A DNA stretch of 64,000 nt from Anabaena sp. UHCC 0187 (GCF_009712035.1 NZ_VILB01000011.1:507068-571067); one strand, 5' to 3'. Shown: positions 45,733 to 56,085, counted from the first letter of the stretch. Numbers and translations: made by a program. Notes: a model not told the origin generated them from the sequence alone.

Positions 45733-47076
45733 TTACAACGCCCCAGCCGCAGTTTTATCCAGAACACTATTACTTAAATGTCCAGTAATATTCATGGCTT
45801 GCAGCACTGGATAACCTTGACTACCATTGGGATAATCAATCACACTCACAGCCCCATTACCTTGACGGAAGTTCCAGAAATTCTCGTTAGATAAACCGAG
45901 AATATTACACAATAAGGTTTTATTAGTGGCATCATGGGCGACTACTAAGCCTAGTTGTAATTGCTGCGCTTCGGCATTTTTAACTATGGTATGCCAATCA
46001 GCAACACTACGTTCTCTTACCTGTGTTAAATTTTCCCCTTCTGGCATTTGCACTTGAGCCGGTATTGTGCGCCAATTTTCTAATTCTCCAGGAAATTCTT
46101 GCTCAATTTCTGATTCAAATTTGCCTTCCCAAAGTCCATGACTAATTTCTCTTAAACCAGCAAATAGTTCTAACTTCAAACTAGCATGATATTTTAAGAT
46201 AATTTCCGCTGTTTCCTTGGGACGGGACATGGTACTGCTAACAGCAAAGTCAATATTTACGTCTTTGAGAAATTCGGCGGCTTTTCCGGCTTGGTTTCTG
46301 CCATTATCATTGAGGGGAATATCAATTTGTCCTTGAAATTTGCCTTGACGATTCCATTCTGTTTCGCCATGACGGACTAATAATAATCTTACGCCTTTGT
46401 GACCAGGACGCAGAGAAGGGAAAGTTTCCCCCAAATGTTGGGTTTGATTCATGGATTCTAACTGCACTGGTTCACCCAAACCACCGGCAAAATTTAAGAT
46501 ACTAATGCCACAGTTAGATTGTTGTAAACAATGGTAGCGACTGGGAGAAATTCCCAAAGCTGTGCTAATTAAGGCGCGATTGATGCCATTATGACCCACA
46601 ATCAGGATAGTTTCTCCTTGATGTTGGGGGAGAACCTCTTGCCAAAACTGTTTGGCTTGAGCGTATAAAGCCAGTACAGGGAAATGTTCTCTAGTCCCGG
46701 AATCTTCCTTGATTAGCATCCGCAATTCGTGGGGACGTTCTTTCCAAGTGCGGTAGTCTTCTGTTAACTGTTCTTGAACTTCACTGGTTGTCATTCCTAC
46801 CCACAGGGGTAAATCAACTTCTACCAACTGTTCATCAATTTGAATCACAGGAGATTGTGCAGCTAATTGATTGCGGATAATTTCCGCTGTAGATTTTGCT
46901 CGCTGGAGGGGACTACTATAAATAGCTTGAAAGGAAATACTACTGAGGGCTTTACCTGCTTGACTGGCATCATTTTCACCTTTTGCGGTTAATGATGAGG
47001 CATCTGTACGCCCTTGAATACGTTTTTCTATATTGTAGGTACTTTGACCATGACGCACGATGATCACACGGGTCAT
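45733..47076 (-). CDS. Tandem histidine phosphatase (two phosphoglycerate mutase-like domains)
   Basis: 447 residues made of two full histidine-phosphatase domains. The first has VRHGQSTYN (about 7-15) and VGHNG; the second has VRHGETEWN (about 232-240), GKFQGQIDIPLN and VAHDA in place of the usual GHG. Both catalytic RHG motifs are intact. Single-chain double-domain members occur in cyanobacteria and have been linked to phosphoserine or sugar-phosphate hydrolysis; the substrate here is unknown. Confidence 0.88.
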   Translation of the reverse strand: MTRVIIVRHGQSTYNIEKRIQGRTDASSLTAKGENDASQAGKALSSISFQAIYSSPLQRAKSTAEIIRNQLAAQSPVIQIDEQLVEVDLPLWVGMTTSEVQEQLTEDYRTWKERPHELRMLIKEDSGTREHFPVLALYAQAKQFWQEVLPQHQGETILIVGHNGINRALISTALGISPSRYHCLQQSNCGISILNFAGGLGEPVQLESMNQTQHLGETFPSLRPGHKGVRLLLVRHGETEWNRQGKFQGQIDIPLNDNGRNQAGKAAEFLKDVNIDFAVSSTMSRPKETAEIILKYHASLKLELFAGLREISHGLWEGKFESEIEQEFPGELENWRTIPAQVQMPEGENLTQVRERSVADWHTIVKNAEAQQLQLGLVVAHDATNKTLLCNILGLSNENFWNFRQGNGAVSVIDYPNGSQGYPVLQAMNITGHLSNSVLDKTAAGAL

Positions 47077-47207
47077 TTTTTGTCTTCCTCTATTTAAAGC
47101 CCTAATTCTACTGCAAAATGTCCTATCTAGGTAATTGCTAATTTTTTTCGTTTTCTCGCTCCCATAGCAATCAATACTTTTCGGTTAAGCTCAAACAATA
47201 GAATTAC

Positions 47208-47287
47208 GTAGGTTGTTGGGCTGTCGCTTAACCCAAAATTATAGCCCCCTCTTCGCTTGCGGGGAGGGGGTTGGGGGTGGGGTTTTT
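47208..47287. repeat. Compound repeat: GTAGGTTG fragment plus CCCCCTC/GAGGGGG hairpin
   Basis: GTAGGTTG..GGGCTGTCGCTTAACCC (47208-47235) is a partial relative of the repeat at 4403-4478. It is followed by CCCCCTC (47245-47251) pairing with GAGGGGG (47264-47270) and a G-rich tail. It lies upstream of the phosphatase gene and downstream of dapF. Confidence 0.65.
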
Positions 47288-47315
47288 GTATCTTACTCAA
47301 CCGATCAGGCGGAAT

Positions 47316-48155
47316 TTAATATTTTCCTGTAAACACCCGTTCAGCAGGGCCTGTCATGTAAATCCGGTTGTCAATTTCTGACCATTCAATTTCTAGGGGT
47401 CCACCGGGTAGTTCAATAGTAGCAGTGCGATCGCATTTATCATTCAATACTCCCGCTACCAAGGACGCACAAGCACCGGTTCCACAAGCGAGGGTAATTC
47501 CTGCCCCCCGTTCCCAAACGCGCATTTTCAAATAGTTACGATTGACTATTTCAATAAATTCGGTGTTAGTTTTTTTAGGAAATACGGGATGACTTTCAAA
47601 TTGGGGGCCAATGCTTTCTAAATTAATCGCCGCAACATCTTCGACAAAGGTGATACAGTGGGGATTTCCCATACTCACACAGGTAACATCCCAAGTTTTC
47701 CCAGCTACTTCTAAGGGTTGATTAATAACTTGAAACTCACTAGGTGCTAGGGTAGTGGGAATTTCCCCTGCTAGTAACCGAGGTTCACCCATATCTACTT
47801 TGACTTGACCCTCATCTGTGAGTTGGGGTGTAATCACACCTGCTAAGGTATGAATACGATATTTATCTTGGGTGCGGGCAATGCCTTCTAATTCTGTCAA
47901 AAATACGGCTAAACAGCGAATTCCATTGCCACACATTTCCGGTTCTGAACCATCGGAGTTAAAAATCCGCATGGTGTAATCAGTGCCATTTTGTCCAGGA
48001 AGTGCGAAAATAACACCATCTGCTCCGATACCAAAATGGCGATCGCACCACTGTACCGCTTTCTCTGGTGTCAATACTGGTGTCAATGAGGAACGGTTAT
48101 CAATGAGAATAAAATCATTACCGAGTCCGTGATACTTAGTAAATTCGATTGCCAT
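47316..48155 (-). CDS. dapF: Diaminopimelate epimerase
   Basis: 279 residues from the ATG at 48155, which matches the family length; the frame runs 17 codons further upstream without a good start. [11 protein letters not shown] opens the protein, and the two catalytic cysteines are in EMCGNGIRC and [10 protein letters not shown]. Interconverts LL- and meso-diaminopimelate for lysine and peptidoglycan. Divergent from hfq with 114 bp between the starts. Confidence 0.96.
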   Translation of the reverse strand: MAIEFTKYHGLGNDFILIDNRSSLTPVLTPEKAVQWCDRHFGIGADGVIFALPGQNGTDYTMRIFNSDGSEPEMCGNGIRCLAVFLTELEGIARTQDKYRIHTLAGVITPQLTDEGQVKVDMGEPRLLAGEIPTTLAPSEFQVINQPLEVAGKTWDVTCVSMGNPHCITFVEDVAAINLESIGPQFESHPVFPKKTNTEFIEIVNRNYLKMRVWERGAGITLACGTGACASLVAGVLNDKCDRTATIELPGGPLEIEWSEIDNRIYMTGPAERVFTGKY

Positions 48156-48269
48156 TTTGCCTTGTTGAAATAATTTATCAAAGAAACTTACATTAATCCT
48201 ATTCAAAAACTGCGGAATTAGTCATTTTTTAAGAGCAATCACAAATCACCAAGTACCAATCACTCAAAT

Positions 48270-48554
48270 ATGGCAAGTAATCAATTTGATACATCACTAC
48301 CTAGCACCCGTCAAGTGCAAAAGTGGATTAAAGACAAAATCACAGTCGAATTTCGGTTAATGACTGGTGATTTAATCACAGGTCGGATATTTTGGCAAGA
48401 CCACAATTGCATATGTGTTTTCGATGGCAACAATGAGCAAATTATGGTTTGGAAGCAAGCGATCGCCTATATAAAAGCACAAACTGATATAGTAAGCGAA
48501 AGAGGGTTAATTCCACAAAATGCTAATGTTGAAGTTGCGGCTGTAGAGACTTAG
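48270..48554 (+). CDS. hfq: Cyanobacterial Hfq homologue
   Basis: 94 residues. The central LSm/Sm fold reads ITVEFRLMTGDLITGRIFWQDHNCICV then NEQIMVWKQAIAYI; the canonical KH motif at the end of Sm2 is replaced by YIK, as in the divergent cyanobacterial Hfq proteins. These do not bind sRNA strongly and, in Synechocystis, act with type IV pilus machinery (from memory). The dapF-hfq head-to-head arrangement supports the call. Confidence 0.88.
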   Translation: MASNQFDTSLPSTRQVQKWIKDKITVEFRLMTGDLITGRIFWQDHNCICVFDGNNEQIMVWKQAIAYIKAQTDIVSERGLIPQNANVEVAAVET

Positions 48555-48576
48555 AGGAAGTGCTTCAAAAATCCTG

Positions 48577-48604
48577 GTAGAGATGTTTGATAGAATGTCT
48601 CTAC
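48577..48604. terminator. GTAGAGAC-type hairpin (copy 1) between hfq and antiporter
   Basis: GTAGAGATGTTTGATAG and GAATGTCTCTAC pair with a wobble. Its last bases overlap the stop codon of the convergent antiporter gene. A second copy is at 63735-63762. Confidence 0.65.
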
Positions 48605-50631
48605 TCTGCCTCTATTTCGTTGGCAATAGTGATTTTTCCCTCGGCAAATTGGACTAATGCTGTGAGTTCTTCCTCTGATCCTACCACTAATAAGCGATCG
48701 CCTAAAAGAAATGTAGTTTGACTATTAGGATAATCAATTTCTTCCCCATCAGCCCGACGAATAGCCATTAAACTTACCCCAGTTAAATAACGCATATTGA
48801 CTTCTTCTAAACTCATGCCAATAAAAGGTGAATCTGATGGTAAATCATACCAACGACGATTTAGATCACGGGTAACTTTTTGTAAATATTGAGAAACTTC
48901 ATCAGCGGAACGTTCAGGGCGTAAATCCAAATAATGATCTTGGCGAATTTGCTGCATTTTTTGTTGGACAACTTCTGGTAACAAACCCACACCAATTAAG
49001 AGATGAGTTGCCATTTCTAAACTAGCTTCAAATTCTGGTTGGACGACTTCCTTTGCACCTAATTGATAAAGCACTTCAATATTTTTATCTTGGGTGGCAC
49101 GGACAACCGTATCTAATTCTGGACATACTTCCAAAGCCCGTTTTAAACATAGCCGAATACTGGCAGGATCTGGAAGAGAGATCGCCATACCTTGAGCCTG
49201 ATTTACACCCGCAGTTTCTAAGACATGAAGACTGACAGCATTACCATAAACATAGGGGATTCCTGCTTCTCGCAATTGCTGAATGCGACTTTCTGATTGG
49301 TCAATCACTACCACAGGCAATTGATATTGCTGGAACAACTTCACCAAATTCTTACCAAGCCGTCCATAACCACAAACAACTATATGATTTTTCCGGGGTA
49401 AATCTTCCGAAAAATCGCGGGCTTGATCATCTACCAAGTAGGGTTTCAGCCAAGGCATAGATTCAGCAAAATCGAATAAAAATGGCACTAACCGCAAGAC
49501 AAAAGGAGTCAGCATCAAAGTCACAGCGGTAGTTCCTAAAATTAGTAAATATATCCGCCGAGAAACCAAACCCAAAGCTTGCCCTTCACTAGCCAGAACA
49601 AAAGAAAATTCTCCTATTTGTGCTAGTCCCAACCCAACAATTAAAGCTGTTTTTAAAGGATAGCGGAATAACTTGACTAAAGGAGTAATAATTAAAAACT
49701 TACCCACAAAAACTAAAGCCACTAATCCGAGAATTAATTCCAGATTTTGCCACAAAAATACTGGATCAATTAACATCCCAATAGCCGCAAAAAATAAACT
49801 AGCAAATATATCTCGTAATGGTTCAACAATAGTCAAAGTTTCATCAGCATATTCCACCTCAGAAATCATTAAACCGGCGACAAATGCCCCCATTTCAATA
49901 GATAGTCCTAAATATTCTGTGAGCAGGGCAATTCCTAAACAGATAGTGACTATACCTAATAAAAATAATTCCTTGCTTTCCGTGCTGGCTAATAATCTCA
50001 GTAAAGGGGGAATTAACCAAATCCCCGCCACAACCGCACCAGCGGCGAATAAGCCGATTTTAATCAATGCCATGACCACAGCGATGCCAATGGCTTCTCC
50101 TGGTTGATGGAGGGCAGGTAATACAGCTAACATTAATCCTAATGCCAAGTCCTGGACTACCAAAATTCCCAGCATTACCTGTCCGTGGGGTGTTTCCGTC
50201 TCATTGCGTTCCATCAGGCATTTGAGAACCACAGCCGTAGAAGACAAAGACAAAATCGCACCCAAAAATACACCTTTAGCGGGTAAAGCACCCCAAACAC
50301 CTGTAACGGCACATATCAAGACAGTGATAAGAATAGTGAGGGTAATTTGTAAACCACCACCTCCCAAAGCAATGGCCTTCACCTTTTTGAGTTCCGTTAA
50401 AGAAAACTCCACACCCAAAGCAAACAATAAAAACGCCACCCCAAACTGAGCCAAGGTTTCCACCTGGACAAGTTCCTTAATTAATCCCAGTCCAGTGGGA
50501 CCGACAACCATCCCACCGATGATATATCCCAACAAAACAGGTTGCTTTAACAACGCAGCCAGTAACCCACCGCAAGCAGCGACAGCAAACACCGAAACCA
50601 AATCAACAATTAACCGAAAATCTTCTTGCAC
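48601..50631 (-). CDS. CPA2-family cation/proton antiporter with TrkA domains (KefB-like)
   Basis: 676 residues. About 12-13 membrane helices cover 1-390 (LLAALLKQPVLLGYIIGG; LAQIGEFSFVLASEGQALG is typical CPA2). A TrkA-N (RCK) domain starts at about 410 with VVCGYGRLGKNLVKLF, a GxGxxG nucleotide-binding fold, and a TrkA-C domain lies at about 590-665. Probably K+ or Na+ exchange for H+ gated by nucleotide; the ion is not shown by sequence. Confidence 0.92.
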   Translation of the reverse strand: MQEDFRLIVDLVSVFAVAACGGLLAALLKQPVLLGYIIGGMVVGPTGLGLIKELVQVETLAQFGVAFLLFALGVEFSLTELKKVKAIALGGGGLQITLTILITVLICAVTGVWGALPAKGVFLGAILSLSSTAVVLKCLMERNETETPHGQVMLGILVVQDLALGLMLAVLPALHQPGEAIGIAVVMALIKIGLFAAGAVVAGIWLIPPLLRLLASTESKELFLLGIVTICLGIALLTEYLGLSIEMGAFVAGLMISEVEYADETLTIVEPLRDIFASLFFAAIGMLIDPVFLWQNLELILGLVALVFVGKFLIITPLVKLFRYPLKTALIVGLGLAQIGEFSFVLASEGQALGLVSRRIYLLILGTTAVTLMLTPFVLRLVPFLFDFAESMPWLKPYLVDDQARDFSEDLPRKNHIVVCGYGRLGKNLVKLFQQYQLPVVVIDQSESRIQQLREAGIPYVYGNAVSLHVLETAGVNQAQGMAISLPDPASIRLCLKRALEVCPELDTVVRATQDKNIEVLYQLGAKEVVQPEFEASLEMATHLLIGVGLLPEVVQQKMQQIRQDHYLDLRPERSADEVSQYLQKVTRDLNRRWYDLPSDSPFIGMSLEEVNMRYLTGVSLMAIRRADGEEIDYPNSQTTFLLGDRLLVVGSEEELTALVQFAEGKITIANEIEAE

Positions 50632-50763
50632 CAGTTTTAATTAAGAACTATAAAGAACCATATAGATTCAGCATACAAAGTTTTATCTATTTGCGGGGAG
50701 GGCTGGGATACAAGAAGAAAAAATTTGGACCGACCACCAAAAAGTGATCAAGTCCCCGCACTT

Positions 50764-50798
50764 CTTCCTTTGCGCCTTTGCGCCTTTGCGTGAGAAAA
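50764..50798. repeat. CGCAAAG-family repeat, copy F (between antiporter and purD)
   Basis: TTCCTTTGCGCCTTTGCGCC then TTTGCGTGAG, three clean 8-9-bp units. Confidence 0.85.
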
Positions 50799-50822
50799 AA
50801 ATTTAATTCATGTACCCAAAAA

Positions 50823-52100
50823 TCACCCTAAAACCCGATAACCAATATCTCGGCGATAATACATCTGATCAAATTGAATATGTTTGATACCTGCATAAGC
50901 TTGGGCGATCGCTTCCTGGAAATCCGCACCTAATCCCGTCACATTTAGCACCCTACCGCCATCTGTAACAATTTCCTGGGCTGCATTTAACTTTGTCCCG
51001 GCATGAAACACCGTCGCTCCGGCTGTCTGGGCGGCGGCAAAACCAGTAATTACCTTACCCTTGGCATACTCTCCCGGATAACCACCAGAAGCAGCCACCA
51101 CTGTCGCCGCAGCCCCCTGTTTCCAAGCAATCGGCGGCATATCTGCTAACCGCTGTTCTACACAAGCCAAGATCAAATCTTCCAAAGGAGTTTCTAGCAT
51201 TGGTAAAATCACTTGGGTTTCGGGATCACCAAAGCGACAGTTAAATTCTAAAACCCGAAAATCACCATCTGGCGAAATCATTAACCCCGCATACAAAATG
51301 CCTCGGTAGTCAATGCCCCTAGCCCGTAAAGCTGTGATAGTTCTTTCTAATACCTCAGTTTGTACCCGTGCCATTAACTGCGGTGTGGCTATTGGTGCAG
51401 GAGCATAAGCACCCATGCCTCCAGTATTGTCTCCAGCATCACCTTCACCGACGCGCTTATGATCTTGAGCAGGTAATAAGGGGCGAATGGTTAAACCATC
51501 GGTTAGAGCTAAAACAGATACTTCTTGTCCGACTAAACACTCTTCGATAACAACCGAACTACCCGCAGATCCAAATTGTCCTTGAAAAATCGCTTCAATT
51601 GCTTCTTCAGCTTGGGCAATGGTTTCGGCGACTGTGACACCTTTCCCAGCAGCTAAACCATCGGCTTTAATGACAATTGGCACTCCCTCAGCTTGAATGT
51701 AGGCTTTTGCTGGTGATGCTTCCGTAAATACCGCAGCTTTGGCGGTGGGAACTCCTGCTTCTGCCATTAAAGCTTTAGCCCATGCTTTACTTGCTTCTAT
51801 TTGCGCCCCTTCTTTATTTGGACCAAATACCATTAAGCCTTGATTTTGCAAATAATCGGTAATTCCCTCAGCCAAAGGCACTTCTGGACCGACTACTACA
51901 AGAGAAATATTATTAGCTGCTGCATATTGGCTAATACCAGCAAAATCATCCACTGCTAAAGGCAAGTTTTGACAACCCTGCATACTTGCAGTACCGCCAT
52001 TACCTGGTACACATACCACTTGCTCAATTTGATCAGATTGTAGCAATTTCCACGCTAGGGCGTGTTCCCGTCCACCATTACCGATAACTAAAACTTTCAC
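50823..52100 (-). CDS. purD: Phosphoribosylamine-glycine ligase (GAR synthetase)
   Basis: 425 residues. KVLVIGNGGREHALAWKL opens the N-domain; the ATP-grasp region has PIVIKADGLAAGKGV and the late GDPETQVILPML. It joins phosphoribosylamine and glycine in purine synthesis. Normal length; single gene, divergent spacing from the upstream antiporter. Confidence 0.97.
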   Translation of the reverse strand: MKVLVIGNGGREHALAWKLLQSDQIEQVVCVPGNGGTASMQGCQNLPLAVDDFAGISQYAAANNISLVVVGPEVPLAEGITDYLQNQGLMVFGPNKEGAQIEASKAWAKALMAEAGVPTAKAAVFTEASPAKAYIQAEGVPIVIKADGLAAGKGVTVAETIAQAEEAIEAIFQGQFGSAGSSVVIEECLVGQEVSVLALTDGLTIRPLLPAQDHKRVGEGDAGDNTGGMGAYAPAPIATPQLMARVQTEVLERTITALRARGIDYRGILYAGLMISPDGDFRVLEFNCRFGDPETQVILPMLETPLEDLILACVEQRLADMPPIAWKQGAAATVVAASGGYPGEYAKGKVITGFAAAQTAGATVFHAGTKLNAAQEIVTDGGRVLNVTGLGADFQEAIAQAYAGIKHIQFDQMYYRRDIGYRVLG

Positions 52101-52251
52101 TTATTTCCTCACACTTAATCAAGCAAAACGAGAATATATGATACCATCTTGAATTGTGAAAGCTAGAAAGGTATTGTCATGATTAAATTTAATAATTTAC
52201 TATTGTCCTGACTACTTATACCGCAACCTCTTTAACTTCTTTGTCGCCTCT

Positions 52252-53808
52252 TCAAGAATCAGATATTTGTTGTAGTAAAGGAGCAAGTTCCTTATTCAAC
52301 CAACCAGTTCTGACAAATTCTGCATAGGCATCTGCTTCAATTGCCAGTAGTTCTGTGTGCAGTTGTTCAGACATAAATTTAACTAAATCTGGGTATTCGT
52401 CCTGCAATTGCTCTATTTCTGCTTGCAAGCGATCAATTTCTCCCCGAATTAGTGTTTCTTGGTAACGGTAAAACTCTGGATCAATCCCAGGACGTTTTTC
52501 AGGTTGTTGTAAATGTTGTAGTACCCGATTTAGTGCCACTTGACGAGCCACGGTTTCCGAATACTGCTGACGGAGGGGTTGGTTGCCCAATAGTTTTAAC
52601 TTGTCTAGCAACGGCTTGACCGTTAAACCCTGGACTAGAAGTGTAAATAACACTACTCCAAACACCGTAGCAATAATTTCATCTTGTCCCGGCAGAATCG
52701 CGGGTACACTTAAGGCCAGGGCAATGGAAACCGAACCGCGCAGTCCACCCCACCAAAGAACAGTTTGCTCCCCTATAGGGATTTCCGATTTAACCAACCA
52801 GTTACTTAAACCACCTAAAAGATAAATAGCGATCGCTCGTGTTAATATCATCGCGGCCACTGTCACCGCAATTGTTCCCAAATTGGCTTGTAAAGTCTCA
52901 AACCGAATCTGGTCACCAATCAGCAGGAAGACAATGGAATTGACAAAGAAAGCCAAAAACTCCCAAAACTCGCTGACAATAATCCGCGTCCGGGGATTCA
53001 TCCCAATGCGAGAGCCAAAGTTACCTAAAATTAAGCCTGTAGTCACAACTCCAATTACCCCAGAACCCCCTAAATCTTCAGTAATAATATAAGTCCCATA
53101 GGCAGCAACCAAGGTTAACGACTGTTCCACCAATGGCAAATCAAAGCGTTGTGTCAGGTAGGAAATCCCAAACCCAATCAGACCACCGACAGCCATCCCA
53201 ATCCCAACCACAGCAAATAATTGAATCAAAATTGGTTGCAGTCCTAATTGGCTAGTTCCTAAAGGTAATGTCACCAAAAAGCCAAAGGCAACAACTGCCA
53301 TACCGTCATTAAACAGACTTTCACCTTCCATTAGAGTAGTCAAACGCTTGGGTACACCCAATTCTCTAAATAAAGCAGTTACAGATACAGGATCAGTGGC
53401 AGAAAGACTGGCCCCAATTAAAAGTGCCGTCGTCATAGACAATCCAGTCAATTCATGCAAACCCAGTGCTATACCTGCAATGGAAATTACGACTCCAAAC
53501 ACGGCATAAAGGCAAATCGGCACTAAATCCCGTTTTAACTCCGTCCATTTCAAATTCCAAGCGGCTTCAAATAGGAGAGGTGGTAAAAAAATCGAAAGAA
53601 TTAACTCTGGAGAAAGATTGACTAGTCGTACGTCTACTGTTGCTAGTCCTAAACCCACAATTACTAGCAGTAAGGTATAGGGAATTTGATGAAACCAAGC
53701 AAAGATTTGTGGTAGTGTGGCTACACTTAAAGATACAGAAAGTACCAAAAGGAAGGATTTTAAATTGGTTTCAATAACTGCATTACCCACCGCAGATTCT
53801 AGTGACAT
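52252..53808 (-). CDS. CPA1-family Na+/H+ antiporter (NhaP-like)
   Basis: 518 residues from the ATG at 53808; the frame extends 13 codons upstream to 53847 but would run into the facing leader. About 12 membrane helices, with the CPA1 motif GASLSATDPVSVTALFRELG and the catalytic ND in GESLFNDGMAVVAF. The soluble C-terminus (about 400-518) is helical and acidic and may be regulatory. Divergent from tmk. Confidence 0.93.
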   Translation of the reverse strand: MSLESAVGNAVIETNLKSFLLVLSVSLSVATLPQIFAWFHQIPYTLLLVIVGLGLATVDVRLVNLSPELILSIFLPPLLFEAAWNLKWTELKRDLVPICLYAVFGVVISIAGIALGLHELTGLSMTTALLIGASLSATDPVSVTALFRELGVPKRLTTLMEGESLFNDGMAVVAFGFLVTLPLGTSQLGLQPILIQLFAVVGIGMAVGGLIGFGISYLTQRFDLPLVEQSLTLVAAYGTYIITEDLGGSGVIGVVTTGLILGNFGSRIGMNPRTRIIVSEFWEFLAFFVNSIVFLLIGDQIRFETLQANLGTIAVTVAAMILTRAIAIYLLGGLSNWLVKSEIPIGEQTVLWWGGLRGSVSIALALSVPAILPGQDEIIATVFGVVLFTLLVQGLTVKPLLDKLKLLGNQPLRQQYSETVARQVALNRVLQHLQQPEKRPGIDPEFYRYQETLIRGEIDRLQAEIEQLQDEYPDLVKFMSEQLHTELLAIEADAYAEFVRTGWLNKELAPLLQQISDS

Positions 53809-54039
53809 AATATTTTTTGGATGAATGGTGATTGCGAACTTGCACAAAAAATCATTAGTGCCTCCCAGAAATATTTGCAGTCAAATTTTATGCCGAAAAT
53901 CATAGATAAACAATATATTAATGATGAATATCTAGAAGAATTAAGATTCTTCCGTACTTGTTATCCCATCAGGCTTTTGGTGATAAAGTTTATATCAATA
54001 GGGATGGGTAAAAAATCAGTAGTAGCAAAATTTAACAAC

Positions 54040-54666
54040 ATGAGTGGTAAATTCATTGTTTTTGAAGGGGTGGAAGGTTGTGGTAAAACTACCCAGATGC
54101 AATTGTGTTCTCAGTGGCTAGAAAGTTTAAATATATCCGTGGTGCTGACTCGTGAACCGGGGGGAACAGAGTTAGGAAAGGATTTGCGGGCATTATTATT
54201 GGAGAAGTCACCAAATAGGCCGATAGGGGAAGTTACGGAACTATTATTGTACGCTGCGGATAGGGCGCAACATATTGAAGAGGAATTAAAACCGAATTTA
54301 GCTACAGGGAAATTTATTTTGTGCGATCGCTATATTGATTCTACTATTGCTTATCAAGGTTATGGTAGGGGTTTAAATATGAGTATAATTAATCAACTCA
54401 ATCAAATTGCTACGGGTGGTTTAGCCAGTGATTTAACGATTTGGTTAGATGTGGATGTGGAAGTAGGGCTATCGCGCAAACGTGGACAAGCTAAACTAGA
54501 CAGAATTGAACAGGAAACAATTGCTTTTCATCGGCGGGTACAGCAGGGATATACGGAGTTAGCTGCATCCAATCCATCCCGAATTCTGCGGATAGATGGT
54601 AGTGGTAGTCAAGATTTTGTGCAACAAAGTATACAGGAAATTTTACAGCAACGCCTGTTTTCATAA
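54040..54666 (+). CDS. tmk: Thymidylate kinase
   Basis: 208 residues from the ATG at 54040. A much longer frame begins at 53821, but the first 73 codons match nothing in the family. P-loop FEGVEGCGKTT (8-18), REPGGTELG, and the DRY motif in FILCDRYIDSTIAYQG are present. It phosphorylates dTMP to dTDP. The holB gene starts 2 bp after the stop, so they are coupled. Confidence 0.96.
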   Translation: MSGKFIVFEGVEGCGKTTQMQLCSQWLESLNISVVLTREPGGTELGKDLRALLLEKSPNRPIGEVTELLLYAADRAQHIEEELKPNLATGKFILCDRYIDSTIAYQGYGRGLNMSIINQLNQIATGGLASDLTIWLDVDVEVGLSRKRGQAKLDRIEQETIAFHRRVQQGYTELAASNPSRILRIDGSGSQDFVQQSIQEILQQRLFS

Positions 54667-54668
54667 TT

Positions 54669-55622
54669 ATGTTTTCGCCATTAATCGGACAACAGCAAGC
54701 GGTAGAATTATTAACTCAGTCCGTGAAACAACACCGAGTTGCACCTGCTTATATGTTTGTGGGTGCAGAAGGTGTGGGCAGAAGTTTAGCAGCAAAATGT
54801 TTTATTGAATTACTTTTTTCTAGTTCGATAAAACCTGATCAAATTCCCATTTTACACAATCGCATTCAGCAAAGAAATCATCCGGCTTTATTGTGGGTAG
54901 AACCAACTTATCAATATCAAGGACAAAGATTAACTCCAGCAGAAGCAGCAGAAAAGGGAGTTAAACGCAAAGCACCACCAGTAATTCGGTTGGAACAAAT
55001 TCGAGAAATTACCCAATTTCTATCTCGGCCACCGTTAGAAGCAGCGCGAAATGTCATAGTTTTAGAACAAGCGGAAACTATGGCGGAATCTGCGGCAAAT
55101 GCCTTATTAAAAACTTTGGAAGAACCGGGAAAAGCGACGTTAATTTTAATTGCCCCTTCCCCAGAATCTGTGTTACCAACTTTAGTATCCCGTTGTCAAA
55201 AAATACCTTTTTATCGTTTGGATACTGGGGCTATGACTCAGGTATTGACGCAAACAAGAAATGAGGAGATTTTGCAACATCCAGAGGTTTTGAATATAGC
55301 TGCTGGTAGTCCAGGAAATGCGATTTCATCTTACCAACAATTGCAAACTATTCCTAGCGAGTTTATTGCACAGGTGAAAAAAACACCAACATCTTATCGT
55401 CATGCTTTAGAATTAGGCAAGAAAATTGATAAGGAATTAGATACAGAAGCGCAATTATGGTTAATTGATTATTTACAACAATATTATTGGCAACAAATAC
55501 ATGAACCGAAAATTATTCAACAGTTAGAAAAAACTCGGAAATATTTACTTTGTTATGCTCAACCTCGTTTGGTTTGGGAATGTACCTTTTTAGCTTTGTT
55601 TCAGATATCGCAAATAAGTTAA
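54669..55622 (+). CDS. holB: DNA polymerase III delta-prime subunit
   Basis: 317 residues of the clamp-loader family: FSPLIGQQQAVELL, a P-loop-like GAEGVGRS (32-39) in which the usual Lys is Arg38, and the TLVSRCQKI SRC motif. The Lys loss fits delta-prime, which does not hydrolyse ATP. tmk-holB coupling is common in bacteria. Downstream is the remnant of a YgjP-like gene. Confidence 0.93.
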   Translation: MFSPLIGQQQAVELLTQSVKQHRVAPAYMFVGAEGVGRSLAAKCFIELLFSSSIKPDQIPILHNRIQQRNHPALLWVEPTYQYQGQRLTPAEAAEKGVKRKAPPVIRLEQIREITQFLSRPPLEAARNVIVLEQAETMAESAANALLKTLEEPGKATLILIAPSPESVLPTLVSRCQKIPFYRLDTGAMTQVLTQTRNEEILQHPEVLNIAAGSPGNAISSYQQLQTIPSEFIAQVKKTPTSYRHALELGKKIDKELDTEAQLWLIDYLQQYYWQQIHEPKIIQQLEKTRKYLLCYAQPRLVWECTFLALFQISQIS

Positions 55623-56078
55623 TTATGGGATGGACGAAAAAATTTAATTTATCGTTATCATTATGCTTCTGGAGTTCCCTTAAAAGATGAAGAATTAAGT
55701 CTCAAGGTAAAACCAGGCAGCGACAAAGAACAACGTCAAAAAGTCTTAACCGCTTGGTATCGTCAACAATTAAAAGCACAAATTCCCCCATTAATAGCTA
55801 AATGGGAAAAGGTAATTAATGTGAATATAAATGAATGGGGAATAAAAATCATGAAAAACAAATGGGGAACTTGCAATATTCAAGCTAAACGCATTTGGTT
55901 AAATTTAGAATTAGCTAAAAAAGATCCTCTCTGTTTAGAATATGTGATAGTCCATGAAATTACCCATTTATTAGAACGGACTCACGGGGCTAAATTCCAA
56001 GCTTTAATGGATAAATTTATGCCCAATTGGAGAATATATAAAGAACAATTGAACCGTTATCAATTGAATGAGGATTAA
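55623..56078 (+). pseudogene. N-terminally truncated YgjP-like metal-dependent hydrolase
   Basis: The frame is open from the codon right after the holB stop to 56078, but no ATG, GTG or TTG start occurs until 55821. The translated part matches the C-terminal two-thirds of YgjP/DUF45 proteins: GSDKEQRQKVLTAWYRQQLK, KNKWGTCNI, IWLNLELAK and the zinc motif in VIVHEITHLLER. The first 80 or so residues of the usual protein are missing. It may be the relic of a gene once fused or adjacent to holB. A short product from 55821 (85 aa) is possible but would lack part of the domain. Confidence 0.75.
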
Positions 56079-56085
56079 GTTATCA

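Noticed and set aside
53821..54039. N-terminal extension of thymidylate kinase
   Set aside because: The 73 codons match nothing in the family and overlap the leader of the divergent antiporter; the ATG at 54040 gives the normal 208-residue length.
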